Shown here piece by piece: positions 7,422 to 15,443 of a stretch of 38,928 nt of DNA. Position 1 is the stretch's first letter. Every line of letters starts with the position of its first letter. The position numbers and the translations under genes were made by a program. This DNA is from CAMAUF01 sp046152925 (GTDB lineage: Bacteria; Chloroflexota; Dehalococcoidia; Tepidiformales; Tepidiformaceae), in assembly GCA_046152925.1 (NCBI GenBank), contig JBJXFX010000158.1, positions 1-38,928 on the forward strand, written 5' to 3'. The notes under the pieces were generated by a model. It saw nothing but the letters and a program-made list of their open reading frames with translations. It was not told the DNA's origin and searched no databases.

Positions 7422-8255
7422 CTAGCCGTCCTCGTCCAGCTCGTCGAGCGGGTCTTCGACGCCGTCGTAGGCGTTTTCGACGCGGACGAACATCTTCCGG
7501 GCGAGGCGGACGGCTTGCGCGATGTCTTCCGTGCCGTCAAGACCGCTCTGGATGAGGCCGTGCACGATCCGGCCGGTGCGGAAGCAGATCACCGTGTCGA
7601 CCGACTTGCCCAGGTCGTCGTCGACCTCGGTGACGAAGAAGCCGACGGCGCCATCACCGAGGTCGGGGACGCGGAAGTCGCGGCTATCGCCGTTCGGGTC
7701 GAGGAGCAGGCCGCAAAGCGCCCGGCCTTCCAGCGACTCTTGGGCCGCGTCTTCCGAGGCGTAGAGCGTCGACTGCGAGGTGATCGAGAGGACCCTGCCG
7801 AGATGCTGGATTGGGCCATCGGGCCAGGAGAAGAACGAGACGTGGGAGCGGACGCGTTCCTGGGCCTCGAGTTGGGCGAGCTTGCCTTCGGGGTCGTCGG
7901 GGCCGGTGAGTTCGGCCCAATCGGGGTTGTCGAAGCCGTTGCGTTGGACAAGGACCATGCCCTCGGGCAGGTCCTTGTTGCGGAGGACCATCGCTTCGAG
8001 GTCGTATTCGTCGTCGTCCAGCGCGAGCGGGTAGCTCGAACCGTCGTCGTCATCGCGGAGAAGGTAGTACCCGAGGCCGCCGACGACGCCGAGGAGCACC
8101 ACGAACATCGCGGCAAGAACGGCGACCAGGCCGGCGCTCCCACCCTTGGCGGCGGGAGGCGGTGGGCTCGGAGGCGCCCCCGTTGGCTCGCTCCCGGGGC
8201 GGGCCCAGGATGGGTCGGAGGCGGCTGGGGCATCGCTCGCTGCGGGGTCATCCAT
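7422..8255 (-). CDS. Single-pass membrane protein of unknown function
   Basis: A 277-residue protein with a Pro/Ala-rich cytoplasmic N-terminus (about residues 1-38), one membrane helix (GLVAVLAAMFVVLLGVVGGLGYYLL) and a roughly 200-residue outer domain that starts with an acidic patch (RDDDDGSSYPLALDDDEYD). The outer part has alternating strand-like segments (GMVLVQRNGF, RVLSITSQSTLYAS, AVGFFVTEVDDD, VICFRTGRIVHGLI) reminiscent of sensor or lipoprotein-like domains that report on solute content. No family is recognised. The start at 8255 is preferred to the ATG at 8264 because a TACGAT box lies seven bases before it. It converges on the small membrane gene ending at 7391. Confidence 0.72.
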   Translation of the reverse strand: MDDPAASDAPAASDPSWARPGSEPTGAPPSPPPPAAKGGSAGLVAVLAAMFVVLLGVVGGLGYYLLRDDDDGSSYPLALDDDEYDLEAMVLRNKDLPEGMVLVQRNGFDNPDWAELTGPDDPEGKLAQLEAQERVRSHVSFFSWPDGPIQHLGRVLSITSQSTLYASEDAAQESLEGRALCGLLLDPNGDSRDFRVPDLGDGAVGFFVTEVDDDLGKSVDTVICFRTGRIVHGLIQSGLDGTEDIAQAVRLARKMFVRVENAYDGVEDPLDELDEDG

Positions 8256-8262
8256 GGCCGTC

Positions 8263-8268
8263 ATCGTA
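8263..8268 (-). promoter_or_regulatory. Putative leaderless -10 box
   Basis: TACGAT on the minus strand ends seven bases before the ATG at 8255. It overlaps the alternative ATG at 8264, which argues against that upstream start. Confidence 0.4.
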
Positions 8269-8359
8269 CGGGAAAGGTCGGCGGCCCGCTGCCCGGCCGG
8301 AGCACGAACATTGGCGCTCCGCCGCGTATCTTTTCCTCATCCTTCTCTTGGAGCTTTCC

Positions 8360-8752
8360 GTGGCCCTCTCCGTCGCCGACCAACTCGAGATCCAGCAGCT
8401 CTACGCCAACTACAACCACGCGATCGACTTCGGCAGGGGCGCGGAATGGGCCGCGACCTTCACCCCCGACGGCGTCTTCAACTCGGGCCAGGGCACCTTC
8501 ACCGGGACGGAGCAGCTCCAGGGCTTCGTGGCCGGGTTCGCGGCGCAGTTGAAGGCGCGTCACTGGACGAACAACCTGGTCGTCGATGGCGATGGCGCCA
8601 AGGCTTCGGGAGCGTGCTACTTGCTGCTCTGGCGGCTTCAGGCTGGGGCAGCGCCGAGCGTGTTGGTGAGCGGCGTCTACCACGATGAGCTGGCCAAGAC
8701 GGCCGATGGCTGGCGTTTCACGAGCCGGCGGGTGGCGCCCGATGCCGTCTAG
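8360..8752 (+). CDS. SnoaL-like (NTF2-fold) domain protein
   Basis: Encodes 130 residues with the SnoaL_4 pattern: ADQLEIQQLYANYNHAIDFGRGAEWAATFTPDGVF near the N-terminus, then GTEQLQGFVAGF, the RHWTNNLVVDGDGAKASGACYLL strands and the terminal DGWRFTSRRV. Such proteins are NTF2-like cones that act as small isomerases, dehydratases or ligand binders; the ligand is not evident. GTG at 8360 is chosen because GGAG lies six bases upstream (8350-8353). It is the first of three closely spaced genes ending in glycerate kinase. Confidence 0.82.
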   Translation: MALSVADQLEIQQLYANYNHAIDFGRGAEWAATFTPDGVFNSGQGTFTGTEQLQGFVAGFAAQLKARHWTNNLVVDGDGAKASGACYLLLWRLQAGAAPSVLVSGVYHDELAKTADGWRFTSRRVAPDAV

Positions 8753-8776
8753 CGGGGACGCCGCAGGCCGTCGGCC

Positions 8777-8959
8777 GTGAGGTCGCTCGTCGCTTTCGGG
8801 CTCATATTCGCGATCCTGGCGCTGCTGTTCGCCGCGGTCGTCCTGCGGGATGACCGCGCCCGCGGCGCGCTCCGGCTCATCCGAAACGCCATCTGGGTGT
8901 ATGTCGCGGTGATCTTCGCGGTCGCCGCCTACCGCATCTGGCAGTCGGGCGGGCTTTGA
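8777..8959 (+). CDS. Small two-helix membrane protein
   Basis: Encodes 60 residues with two hydrophobic helices (LVAFGLIFAILALLFAAVVL and AIWVYVAVIFAVAAYRIW) joined by a short Arg-rich loop (RDDRARGALRLIR). No family is recognised. Its TGA shares one base with the ATG of glycerate kinase, so the two are translationally coupled. GTG at 8777 is the first start in the frame that keeps both helices. Confidence 0.58.
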   Translation: MRSLVAFGLIFAILALLFAAVVLRDDRARGALRLIRNAIWVYVAVIFAVAAYRIWQSGGL

Positions 8960-10053
8960 TGCGCGTCCTTATCGCGCCCCAGGAGTTCAAGGGCAGTCTC
9001 AGCGCGGCTGAGGCGGCCAAGGCGATCGCGGCTGGCCTGGCCGAGGCCCAACCCGGCTGGGAGCTGGACCTTGCCCCGATGGCAGATGGGGGCCCGGGGT
9101 TCCTCGATGGCTTGGTCACGGCGGCTGGGGGCGTCACCCACACAACGGCGGCTCAAGACGCCCTGGGCCGGACGCGGACCGCGCGCTTCGGGATCCTCAG
9201 CGGCGACCCGCGCGTCGCAGTTGTCGAGGCCGCGGAGGCGAACGGCCTTACCCTGATCCCTCCGGCGGAGCGTGACGCGCGGTTCGCCGACACCCAAGGG
9301 GTCGGGCAGCTGCTCCTCGCAGCGGCGGCCATGAAGCCATCGCGGATCCTCGTCGGGGTCGGGGGGAGCGCTACGACCGACGGCGGCGCCGGTATGGCCC
9401 GCGCGCTCGGTGCAAAGCTCTGGTCGGGAGACGGGAGGGAGCTGCCGCCCGGAGGAGCGCCGCTGGCCGAATTGGCCCGGGTCGATTGGGTGCGTCCGCG
9501 AGCGTTCGACGGCATCGAGATCGTGGTCGCCTGCGATGTGACGAACCCACTCGTGGGGCCGCAGGGCGCAGCCGCCATCTATGGCCCGCAGAAGGGCGCC
9601 ACGGTGCGAGACGTGGACCTGCTCGACGCGGCGCTGACGCAGTACGCGTTCGTCGTGCGACGAGCGCTCGGCGTGGCTATCGCGGACCTGGCGGGGGCCG
9701 GCGCGGCGGGGGGGCTTGCCGGAGGGCTGGTCGCCTTCCTCGGGGCGCAACTCGTGAGCGGCTTCGACCTCCTCGCCGATGCGACCGGCCTCGCGGGCCG
9801 GGTGGCGCAGGCCGACATCGTTGTGACCGGCGAGGGGAGCTTCGATGCCCAGTCCGTTCAAGGGAAGACCACCGGCCGCGTCCTCGGGCTCGCGAGCGCC
9901 GCGGGAAAGCCCGCCGTGGTCTTCGCCGGACGTAGCGACCGGGCGGATTCCCTGACGATCGCCTCGATCGAACCGAACCGTGAGGCCGCGATGCGCGACG
10001 CCGCGGCCCTTCTGCAACGCCTCGCGGGGGAGTGGGCGGCTACGCGAGGTTGA
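8959..10053 (+). CDS. glxK: Glycerate kinase (GlxK/GarK family)
   Basis: Phosphorylates D-glycerate with ATP, giving 2-phosphoglycerate that enters lower glycolysis. The 364-residue length is near the family norm. Motifs in order: APQEFKGSLSAAEAAKAI at the N-terminus, MADGGPGFLDGL (the family usually has ADGGEGT, so the acidic residue after GG is a Pro here), VGVGGSATTDGGAGMARALGA, CDVTNPLVGPQGAAAIYGPQKGA and VVTGEGSFDAQSVQGKTTG. The substituted glutamate is worth noting but the rest is intact. The gene converges on the sulfatase gene and their last 14 bases overlap. Whether the product is 2- or 3-phosphoglycerate cannot be told with certainty, though this family usually makes the 2-isomer. 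Confidence 0.93.
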   Translation: MRVLIAPQEFKGSLSAAEAAKAIAAGLAEAQPGWELDLAPMADGGPGFLDGLVTAAGGVTHTTAAQDALGRTRTARFGILSGDPRVAVVEAAEANGLTLIPPAERDARFADTQGVGQLLLAAAAMKPSRILVGVGGSATTDGGAGMARALGAKLWSGDGRELPPGGAPLAELARVDWVRPRAFDGIEIVVACDVTNPLVGPQGAAAIYGPQKGATVRDVDLLDAALTQYAFVVRRALGVAIADLAGAGAAGGLAGGLVAFLGAQLVSGFDLLADATGLAGRVAQADIVVTGEGSFDAQSVQGKTTGRVLGLASAAGKPAVVFAGRSDRADSLTIASIEPNREAAMRDAAALLQRLAGEWAATRG

Positions 10054-11575
10054 GGCGCTGGAGCTGGTCGTCCGGGGCCTGGACGGCGAGCAGGGCTTGG
10101 CGCAGCTTGTCGGCGGCTTCGCGTTCGAGGCCGGTGTCCCGGAGGTTGTCGCGTTGCTCCGGGTCGCGCTCGGGACGGGTGAGGACCGTCCCTTCGAACC
10201 GCCCTGCGGCCCAATACGGCACCATGTCGCCCTGCTGGAACGGCTGGCGGATGACCGGGATGCGGCTGCCGGGCATGCGGTCCAAGACGGCGCGGTCGTC
10301 GGGCACCGGGAAGCGGTAGGTGGGCATCGCATGCAGCACGGGCATCGATGACCAGCGGTTCGACCACATGGAGAGCGGGAAGTTCGGGCCCTCGGGGGCG
10401 CGGGCGTAGACGAACTCGTCGTCGATCAGGTGGACTTCGCGGCCCCAGACACCAGCGAGCGCCCAATCCCGGACGCGCTCCGCCGAGCGATCGATCAGCG
10501 GGCGCAGCGAAACACCATGGGTGGTGTGCTCCGGGCGAACGCCGAACACATCGCAGAGGGTCGCAAAGAGGTCGACGCTGGTCGTCAGGGCGTCAACCTC
10601 GCGGGGGAGAGCGCCGGGCCACCGAACGAAGAGCGGGATGTGGCCCATCGGTTCGTAGATGGGGACGCCAGGCTTGCCGAAGATGTCACGCTCGCCGAGG
10701 TAGTGGCCGTGGTCAGTGCAGACGATCACGGCGGTATCGTCCCAGAGGCCTTGGCGTTCGATTTCGGCGATGAGCTTGCCAAACCAGTGGTCGATCATCG
10801 TGAGCTTGGCGCCGTAGCAGGCACGCACCTGGTGGGCCTGGCGAGCGGTGAGCGCGCCGCTCTTGATGGCCTCGGTCATGTAGGGCGGCCAGATGAGGTG
10901 CGGGCCCTGCCAGGTGTCGTCGTAGAGGCGCATGTACTCCTCGGGCGTATCGAAGGGCTCGTGGGGGTCGAACTCGTCGATGAAGAGGAAGAAGCGGTCA
11001 TGGTGTTTCGCCGAGGTCTCGAGCCAGCGGCAGGCGGCGGTCATCGTGCGTGGGCCGGGGAAGTCCTCTTCGCCGCGGAAGTGGCCGCGGGACTTGTCGT
11101 ACTGATAGAGCGAGGGGAGCAATGAGCCGCTGCGGTCGATCCGGGGGGCGCCGAGCCAGCTTGTGTCGGCGCGCGTCTTCCAGGGGTCGGTCTCGTGGCC
11201 GCGCTCATAGTCCCAGGCGGTGAAGTCGGTGTGGTAGTTTTCGCCGCCGGTCTCGAAGAGGTGGGGGTGGTCGGAGGCGAGCATCGTCGTGACGCCGGCC
11301 TCGCGGAGGTAGGCGGTGATAGGGCGCTCCCAGAGCTCGATAGACCCCCAGGGCCGCCAGAGAAAGTCGAGCGAGCCGCAGAGGATGTCGTGGCGCGCGG
11401 GCATGCAGGGCAGAGAGCCCGCGTAGTGCTTGGTGAACCGCAAGGCGGCGGCGGCAAAGGCGTCGAGATTCGGGGTCGCGAACTCTTTGCCGCCATAGGC
11501 GCCAAGCATGTGGCGATTCAGCGAGTCGAGGAGGACCACGATGACGTTCGACGGGCGGCCGGGAGCTTCTTCCAT
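10040..11575 (-). CDS. Type I (formylglycine) sulfatase family hydrolase
   Basis: Alkaline-phosphatase-fold protein of 511 residues. The cysteine-type activation motif is intact: Cys57 in CMPAR (C-x-P-x-R), to be oxidised to formylglycine by a sulfatase-modifying enzyme that is not in this window. The metal site is seen as VLLDSLNRH (about 15-22), DPHEPFD (203-209) and CTDHGHYLGER (286-296). No secretion signal is present, so a cytoplasmic role is likely. The DSLNRHMLGAYG variant of the first metal motif, instead of the usual double Asp, is found in a group of uncharacterised sulfatases; a phosphonate- or phosphodiester-type substrate is possible. The start at 11575 is preferred because longer versions would overlap the preceding gene; a CAGAAT six bases upstream may be its -10 box. 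Confidence 0.87.
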   Translation of the reverse strand: MEEAPGRPSNVIVVLLDSLNRHMLGAYGGKEFATPNLDAFAAAALRFTKHYAGSLPCMPARHDILCGSLDFLWRPWGSIELWERPITAYLREAGVTTMLASDHPHLFETGGENYHTDFTAWDYERGHETDPWKTRADTSWLGAPRIDRSGSLLPSLYQYDKSRGHFRGEEDFPGPRTMTAACRWLETSAKHHDRFFLFIDEFDPHEPFDTPEEYMRLYDDTWQGPHLIWPPYMTEAIKSGALTARQAHQVRACYGAKLTMIDHWFGKLIAEIERQGLWDDTAVIVCTDHGHYLGERDIFGKPGVPIYEPMGHIPLFVRWPGALPREVDALTTSVDLFATLCDVFGVRPEHTTHGVSLRPLIDRSAERVRDWALAGVWGREVHLIDDEFVYARAPEGPNFPLSMWSNRWSSMPVLHAMPTYRFPVPDDRAVLDRMPGSRIPVIRQPFQQGDMVPYWAAGRFEGTVLTRPERDPEQRDNLRDTGLEREAADKLRQALLAVQAPDDQLQRLNLA

Positions 11576-11613
11576 GGGCGCATTCTGCCCTGCCGAAGCG
11601 AATCGATCTTGGG

Positions 11614-12279
11614 CTAGTAGGTGGGCTCCCACGAGGCCGACGACCACGGGCTCTTCGGCCTGCCAAATGCATCGACCGACTTCCCGAAGAGGCTGTCGAC
11701 GGTCGGGACGGGAGTCGCCGTCGGGGTGGCCGCGGGGGAGGGCGACGGGGACGGGCTCGCAGTCGCAGTGGCCGTCGCTGTCCGGGTTGGCTTTGGGGTC
11801 TTGGTGGGGGCCGTCGCCTGGGCGGTCCCCGTCGGCTTCGGGGTTGCTGTCTCGACGGCGGCGGGAGGCGGCTCGGAGGGCGCCAAGTTCTTGATTGGCC
11901 CGGCCGAGGCGGCGGCAACCTCAGCGGCGGCGGCGGGCTCCGGTGCGGGCGCCTCCGCAGGAGCGCTGGACGAGACGGCAGAATGCTCGATGGGCAACTG
12001 GGATGGTGTCTTGGGCTTCAAAACGAGGGCGCGGTCGGTGAGGGTCACGAACGAGCCTGAACCGAGGTCGACGCCTGGCATGGTCGTGGCGAGGGCGACG
12101 CCACCTGAAATCAGGATCGCCGCGCCGGCCATCGGGAGCAGCCAACGAAGGCGCCGTCCGGCTTCGCGAGGTTCGTCCTCTTCGGTCGTGGCGACCGCAC
12201 GCGGCGCGATGGACGCGACGGCGGGCAGCCGGCGTGGCAATCGCGGGCGCGACCACCAGGAGGGGGCGCTCCTGAGCAT
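11614..12279 (-). CDS. Membrane-anchored Pro/Thr/Ala-rich protein
   Basis: A 221-residue protein with a basic N-terminus, one membrane helix (LLPMAGAAILISGGVALATTM, about residues 48-68) and a long extracytoplasmic linker of Ala, Pro and Thr ending in (TATATASPSPSPSPAATPT)-like low complexity. The short C-terminal segment (VDSLFGKSVDAFGRPKSPW) is the only non-repetitive outer part. It resembles cell-envelope spacer proteins; no function can be assigned. TAGTAT six bases before the ATG indicates its own leaderless promoter although it follows the CitE-like gene by only nine bases. Confidence 0.65.
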   Translation of the reverse strand: MLRSAPSWWSRPRLPRRLPAVASIAPRAVATTEEDEPREAGRRLRWLLPMAGAAILISGGVALATTMPGVDLGSGSFVTLTDRALVLKPKTPSQLPIEHSAVSSSAPAEAPAPEPAAAAEVAAASAGPIKNLAPSEPPPAAVETATPKPTGTAQATAPTKTPKPTRTATATATASPSPSPSPAATPTATPVPTVDSLFGKSVDAFGRPKSPWSSASWEPTY

Positions 12280-12285
12280 GACGTA

Positions 12286-12291
12286 ATACTA
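12286..12291 (-). promoter_or_regulatory. Putative leaderless -10 box
   Basis: TAGTAT on the minus strand ends six bases before the ATG at 12279 and overlaps the stop codon of the preceding gene. Confidence 0.5.
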
Positions 12292-13101
12292 CTCGATCAG
12301 TTGAGCAGCGGTGGTGTTTTGGTGAAGATCCACCAAATTGTCACCAAATCGACCCGCCCAGGCGGCGTCTGCGCGTGCCGCCGCATAGGTCTCGCGATGG
12401 GCGCGCGCTCGATCGAGGGCCGCGGCCGTCGGCGTGAACGCCGCATTTGCGGCCCCCGCGAGGCGGGAGTCACGGATGACGGCCCCGCCGAATCCGGATT
12501 GGGCGAGCGGGAGCATGTCGATCCCGTCGGCGAAGACGAGCGGTGTGCCGTTGAACGCACGGGAGGCCCCGACGACGGCGCCGCGTGCGTAAGCGAAGCG
12601 CGGGCCACTTTCTTCATCGCGGCCGACGACGTCTTCGGCGTAGCCTGCCCCGTCGAAAATCAGGCCGCCCCGGCGAGGGCTGGCGCTCGCGACTTCGACA
12701 GCGCGGACGAGCCCCGGCGCGGAGGAAATCACGGGGAAGGCCTGTACGAGTCCAGGCTCGACCCCGCGTTCGTACTCGAACTCGCGGAGGGCGACGGCGA
12801 GGTCGCGCACGTCCTGTGGCTCGGCAACCTGGGTGAGGAGGACGCCGAAGAGTTCGCTCGAGACGGTCGCTTCGAGGTCGGCGCGGAGCAACTGCGTCCG
12901 CGGATGGTTCACCTTCACCAGCGCGCGCTTCCCTGCAGCCGCAATGCGCGGGATGGCGGCTGCCGCGGCCTCCCGCAGCTCGCTGATCGGGAAACGGCCG
13001 TCGGAAAGGGTGAGACAGATGGCGTCGGCCGGGCTCTCAAGCGCCGCTTCGAGCCCAGCGCCAGGGGCCGCAACCAGCACCATGCTTCGGATTGGCGGCA
13101 T
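12289..13101 (-). CDS. CitE/HpcH-like aldolase-family protein with altered active site
   Basis: A 270-residue TIM-barrel-like protein that follows the layout of the citrate-lyase beta/HpcH-HpaI superfamily: a start like LVAAPGAGLEAALESPADAICL, the ALVKVNHPRTQLLRADLEA strand, a GVLLTQVAEPQDVRDLAV strand and the VISSAPGLVRAVEVA segment. The residues that bind metal and substrate are not kept: DLEDAV is replaced by LTLSDG, the Lys of the PK-E strand by Thr, and the Glu of the I-E-T-x-x-G motif by Ser. It is therefore either a non-catalytic paralogue or an enzyme with changed chemistry. Its ATG overlaps the DinB stop by one base (TGATG), so it is coupled to that gene. Confidence 0.72.
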   Translation of the reverse strand: MPPIRSMVLVAAPGAGLEAALESPADAICLTLSDGRFPISELREAAAAAIPRIAAAGKRALVKVNHPRTQLLRADLEATVSSELFGVLLTQVAEPQDVRDLAVALREFEYERGVEPGLVQAFPVISSAPGLVRAVEVASASPRRGGLIFDGAGYAEDVVGRDEESGPRFAYARGAVVGASRAFNGTPLVFADGIDMLPLAQSGFGGAVIRDSRLAGAANAAFTPTAAALDRARAHRETYAAARADAAWAGRFGDNLVDLHQNTTAAQLIE

Positions 13102-13628
13102 CAGCGGTCCCTCCCGAATGCGCGCGGGGCCGGGCGCAGCGCTTCGAGCGTGAGGTCGCTCCGCAGAGCCATGATCCCCTGGAGATGGTCGAGTGCGTGG
13201 CGATAGACCACCTCGGCGATCCATTGGCAGGTCAGCGGGCCCCATCTGGTGTCTTCGCGCCAGGCGGTCCAGGCGCTCGGCCGGAGGCCGTGGAAGATCG
13301 CGAGCTCTTCTTCGCGGAAGCGTGCAAGTTCCCCGAGGAGCGTGTCGACGCTCTCATTGGGGCGGTAACGGCGCTCGTGCCAGTCCTTCCGGCTGTAATC
13401 GCGCGGGTCGAGCATTTCCGGCACCGTCGCCCAGCGCAGCAGTGGGAGGTAGACCTCTTGCTCCATGTCGACGAGGTGGGAGAGGTGCTCGTGGATCGAC
13501 CATTCCGTGTCAGACGGGCAGAGCGTGGCGGCGTCGAAATCGAGGCTTTCGACTGCCCAGACGAGGTCGCCGGTCGTGCGCCGGATGCGTTCCAGGAGCT
13601 CTTCCTGGTAGGTGGCGGGCTCAGCCAC
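13101..13628 (-). CDS. DinB-fold (DinB_2) protein
   Basis: Four-helix-bundle protein of 175 residues of the DinB/YfiT superfamily. Likely metal ligands are the His of EHLSHLVDMEQEVY (one near residue 47) and the H-x3-H pair in YRHALDHLQGIM near the C-terminus, the usual three-His arrangement. Members act as thiol-dependent transferases or unknown metalloenzymes in low-molecular-weight thiol metabolism; this agrees with its place in a minus-strand run headed by thioredoxin and thioredoxin reductase, but no specific substrate can be named. It lies 24 bases after the FmdB gene and is coupled to the CitE-like gene. Confidence 0.85.
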   Translation of the reverse strand: MAEPATYQEELLERIRRTTGDLVWAVESLDFDAATLCPSDTEWSIHEHLSHLVDMEQEVYLPLLRWATVPEMLDPRDYSRKDWHERRYRPNESVDTLLGELARFREEELAIFHGLRPSAWTAWREDTRWGPLTCQWIAEVVYRHALDHLQGIMALRSDLTLEALRPAPRAFGRDR

Positions 13629-13652
13629 GGGTGGCCTCCAAGTCAGGGCGGA

Positions 13653-13952
13653 TCATCCGCGGAACTCGCCAGGCGGAAGATCCTTCGCCAGCGCATCGAA
13701 GCGGCGTGCGTACTTGCCGACGTCTGGTCCCGGGCCCATGGCCGCGTCGACCTCCTTGCCGAACCTCGCCTCCGCCTCGGCGACCTGGTCGGAGAGCGTC
13801 CGGTGTTGGGCGAATTTGCTGAGCATCCGCCGCATGGACGCCGCGGCGGAGCACTTCGGGCATGATGGGGCTGCGACCCCGGCGGTAGCGGACCGCTTAA
13901 AGACGGTCTCTTTCGCGCCACACGCGTCGCAGGCGAACTCGTAGATCGGCAT
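13653..13952 (-). CDS. FmdB-family zinc-ribbon protein
   Basis: Encodes 99 residues beginning MPIYEFACDACG, the typical FmdB (CxxC_CXXC_SSSS) start. The zinc knuckles are Cys8/Cys11 and Cys31/Cys34 (CPKC). A basic hinge and an acidic helical tail follow (VAEAEARFGKEVD). FmdB-like proteins are presumed regulators but their targets are mostly unknown. The start is fixed by family homology and by AAAGGGG about nine bases upstream. A TACCCT box about 34 bases before the ATG may be an internal promoter. Confidence 0.88.
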   Translation of the reverse strand: MPIYEFACDACGAKETVFKRSATAGVAAPSCPKCSAAASMRRMLSKFAQHRTLSDQVAEAEARFGKEVDAAMGPGPDVGKYARRFDALAKDLPPGEFRG

Positions 13953-13985
13953 GCTCCGGGCCCCTTTCGCGCGCGATTGCCCCGT

Positions 13986-13991
13986 AGGGTA
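13986..13991 (-). promoter_or_regulatory. Possible -10 box upstream of the FmdB-family gene
   Basis: TACCCT on the minus strand lies in the short gap after trxB, giving a leader of about 27 bases that contains the AAAGGGG site. It would let the lower part of the cluster be expressed independently of the thioredoxin genes. Confidence 0.3.
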
Positions 13992-14005
13992 CCACCGCGG
14001 CGTCG

Positions 14006-14923
14006 TCAGGCGCTCAGGTAATGCTCCGCGGCGATGGCGGCCGTGGCCCCGTCGCCGCAGGCCGCGATGAGCTGCCGGGCCGCTTGCGCCCGGAGGTCTC
14101 CCGCGACGAAGAGCCCTGGGACGGCCGTCGCCATGCGGAGGTCCACGAGGGCGTGGCCACCGGGGTCGAGCGGGACGAGCCCGCGGAGCAAGCCGTTGCT
14201 CGGCGTTTGGCCAATGAAAATGAAGACGCCGGTGACCGGCAGCTCCGAGGCCGCGCCGGAAACCGTGTCGCGCAAGCGGACGGACATGACCGTGTCGTCG
14301 CCAAGGATTTCCGAAACTGTAGTGTTGAACCGGAAGCGGAACTTCTCGTTCGCGTGGGCGCGCTCCTGGAGGATCTTGCTGCCGCGGAGAGCGTCCCGGC
14401 GATGGACGAGGGTGACCGAGCGGACGTACCGCGTGAGGAAGAGGCCTTCGTCGAGGGCCGCATCGCCGCCGCCGACGACGACGACGTCTTGGTCCTTGAA
14501 GAACGCGGCATCGCAGGTCGCGCACCAGCTCACGCCCTTGCCTGTGAACTGTTCTTCCCCGGGTACGCCGAGTTTGTTGTACTCGGCGCCGGCGGAGAGG
14601 ATGACCGCCTTCGCCCGCCAGGACCCGGTTGACGCCTCAAGGAGAAACGCGCCGTCGCTGGTGCGCGTCAAGGAGGTGACGCCCTCATAGACGAGTTTCG
14701 CGCCGAACCGCTCGGCCTGCTGAAGCATGTTGAAGGCCAGGTCGAAGCCGTTGACGCCGTTGGGAAAGCCGGGGTAGTTCTCGACCATGTCGGTGGTCGC
14801 GATTTGGCCGCCGGTGGTGCGGTGTTCGAAGACGACGGTTTCGCGCCGAGCCCGCGCGGCGTAGATGGCGGCCGTCAGCCCAGCGCCGCCCGCGCCGATG
14901 ATGGCGATGTCACAATCTGGCAT
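14006..14923 (-). CDS. trxB: Thioredoxin-disulfide reductase
   Basis: Flavoprotein of 305 residues that reduces thioredoxin with NADPH. FAD-binding GAGGAG (10-15), the redox-active Cys134-Ala-Thr-Cys137 in WCATCDAAFF, the NAD(P)H-binding VVVVGGGDAALDEGLFL segment followed by VTLVHRRD, and the C-terminal FVAGDLRAQAARQLIAACGDGATAA flavin motif are all intact. HRRD is the NADPH-type signature. The start is set at MPDCDIAIIGAGGAG because upstream in-frame residues are low-complexity antisense to the terminator. It is the second gene behind trxA, separated by a hairpin that could reduce its level relative to trxA. Confidence 0.95.
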   Translation of the reverse strand: MPDCDIAIIGAGGAGLTAAIYAARARRETVVFEHRTTGGQIATTDMVENYPGFPNGVNGFDLAFNMLQQAERFGAKLVYEGVTSLTRTSDGAFLLEASTGSWRAKAVILSAGAEYNKLGVPGEEQFTGKGVSWCATCDAAFFKDQDVVVVGGGDAALDEGLFLTRYVRSVTLVHRRDALRGSKILQERAHANEKFRFRFNTTVSEILGDDTVMSVRLRDTVSGAASELPVTGVFIFIGQTPSNGLLRGLVPLDPGGHALVDLRMATAVPGLFVAGDLRAQAARQLIAACGDGATAAIAAEHYLSA

Positions 14924-14949
14924 GGCGCCCCCGAGGATGAGTGAGCACA

Positions 14950-14979
14950 AAGGGGGACGCCGTTGCCGGCGTCCCCCTT
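14950..14979 (-). terminator. Hairpin between trxA and trxB, likely partial terminator
   Basis: A perfect 13-bp stem (arms 14950-14962 and 14967-14979, four-base loop) built from AAGGGGGACGCCG and its complement. On the minus strand the downstream arm ends CCCCCTT and is followed by TGTG, a weak T-tract. It should attenuate transcription from trxA into trxB or stabilise the trxA message. Confidence 0.65.
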
Positions 14980-15014
14980 GTTTGGGTGGTGTCAGTGTGC
15001 TGCCGCGGCGGCAG

Positions 15015-15344
15015 TTAGGAAATGGCCTCTTCGATGCGCTTCTTGAGGTCCGACTTCGGCCGGAAGCCGACAATCGTGCCCTTGAGCTCGCCGCCCTTGA
15101 AGATCATGAGCGTGGGGATGCTGCGGATGCCGAACTTGGTGGGCACCTGCGGATTTTCGTCGGTGTTCATCTTGAAGAAGCTCACCTTGCCGGCGTACTC
15201 CTCGCTCAACTCGCCGACGATGGGGGCGACCATGCGGCACGGCCCGCACCATGGCGCCCAGAAGTCGACCAGCACTGGGAGGTCGGACTTCACGACGTCG
15301 CTGTCGAACGTCGCGTCGGTCAGTTCGCGAACGGTATCAGCCAT
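15015..15344 (-). CDS. trxA: Thioredoxin
   Basis: Classical thioredoxin of 109 residues, the cytoplasmic dithiol donor reduced by the trxB product next door. DFWAPWCGPCRMVAP carries the Cys33-Gly-Pro-Cys36 active site; the cis-proline is in RSIPTLMIFKGG. Length and fold are standard. GGAG eight bases before the ATG is the ribosome binding site. The promoter region is shared with the divergent csoR-type gene: a minus-strand TACCAT at 15395-15400 may be its -10 box, about 50 bases upstream, and the CsoR-like operator at 15410-15424 lies just behind it. Confidence 0.96.
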   Translation of the reverse strand: MADTVRELTDATFDSDVVKSDLPVLVDFWAPWCGPCRMVAPIVGELSEEYAGKVSFFKMNTDENPQVPTKFGIRSIPTLMIFKGGELKGTIVGFRPKSDLKKRIEEAIS

Positions 15345-15371
15345 GATAGGACTCCTTCACGGGCCCGAGGC

Positions 15372-15399
15372 TTGACCTCTGTCGGCCCTCCTGTATGGT
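15372..15399 (+). promoter_or_regulatory. Putative promoter of the CsoR-family gene
   Basis: TTGACC (15372-15377) and TATGGT (15394-15399) are separated by 16 bases, giving a start of transcription near 15405 that would fall against the operator at 15410-15424. Confidence 0.5.
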
Positions 15400-15409
15400 A
15401 CCTTAAGGA

Positions 15410-15424
15410 TACCCCTGGGGGGTA
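15410..15424. promoter_or_regulatory. CsoR-type operator candidate
   Basis: TACCCCTGGGGGGTA is an imperfect palindrome of the TACCCC-GGGGTA kind bound by CsoR/RcnR/CstR-family repressors. It lies between divergent csoR-type and trxA genes, directly after the predicted csoR start of transcription. GGTACC occurs on both sides (15397-15402 and 15421-15426). Confidence 0.6.
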
Positions 15425-15443
15425 CCCAGGTCAAGGCGAAATT

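Noticed and set aside
8255..8264. Upstream ATG at 8264 as the start of the membrane protein.
   Set aside because: A TACGAT box overlaps it and stands seven bases before the ATG at 8255, matching the pattern of other first genes.
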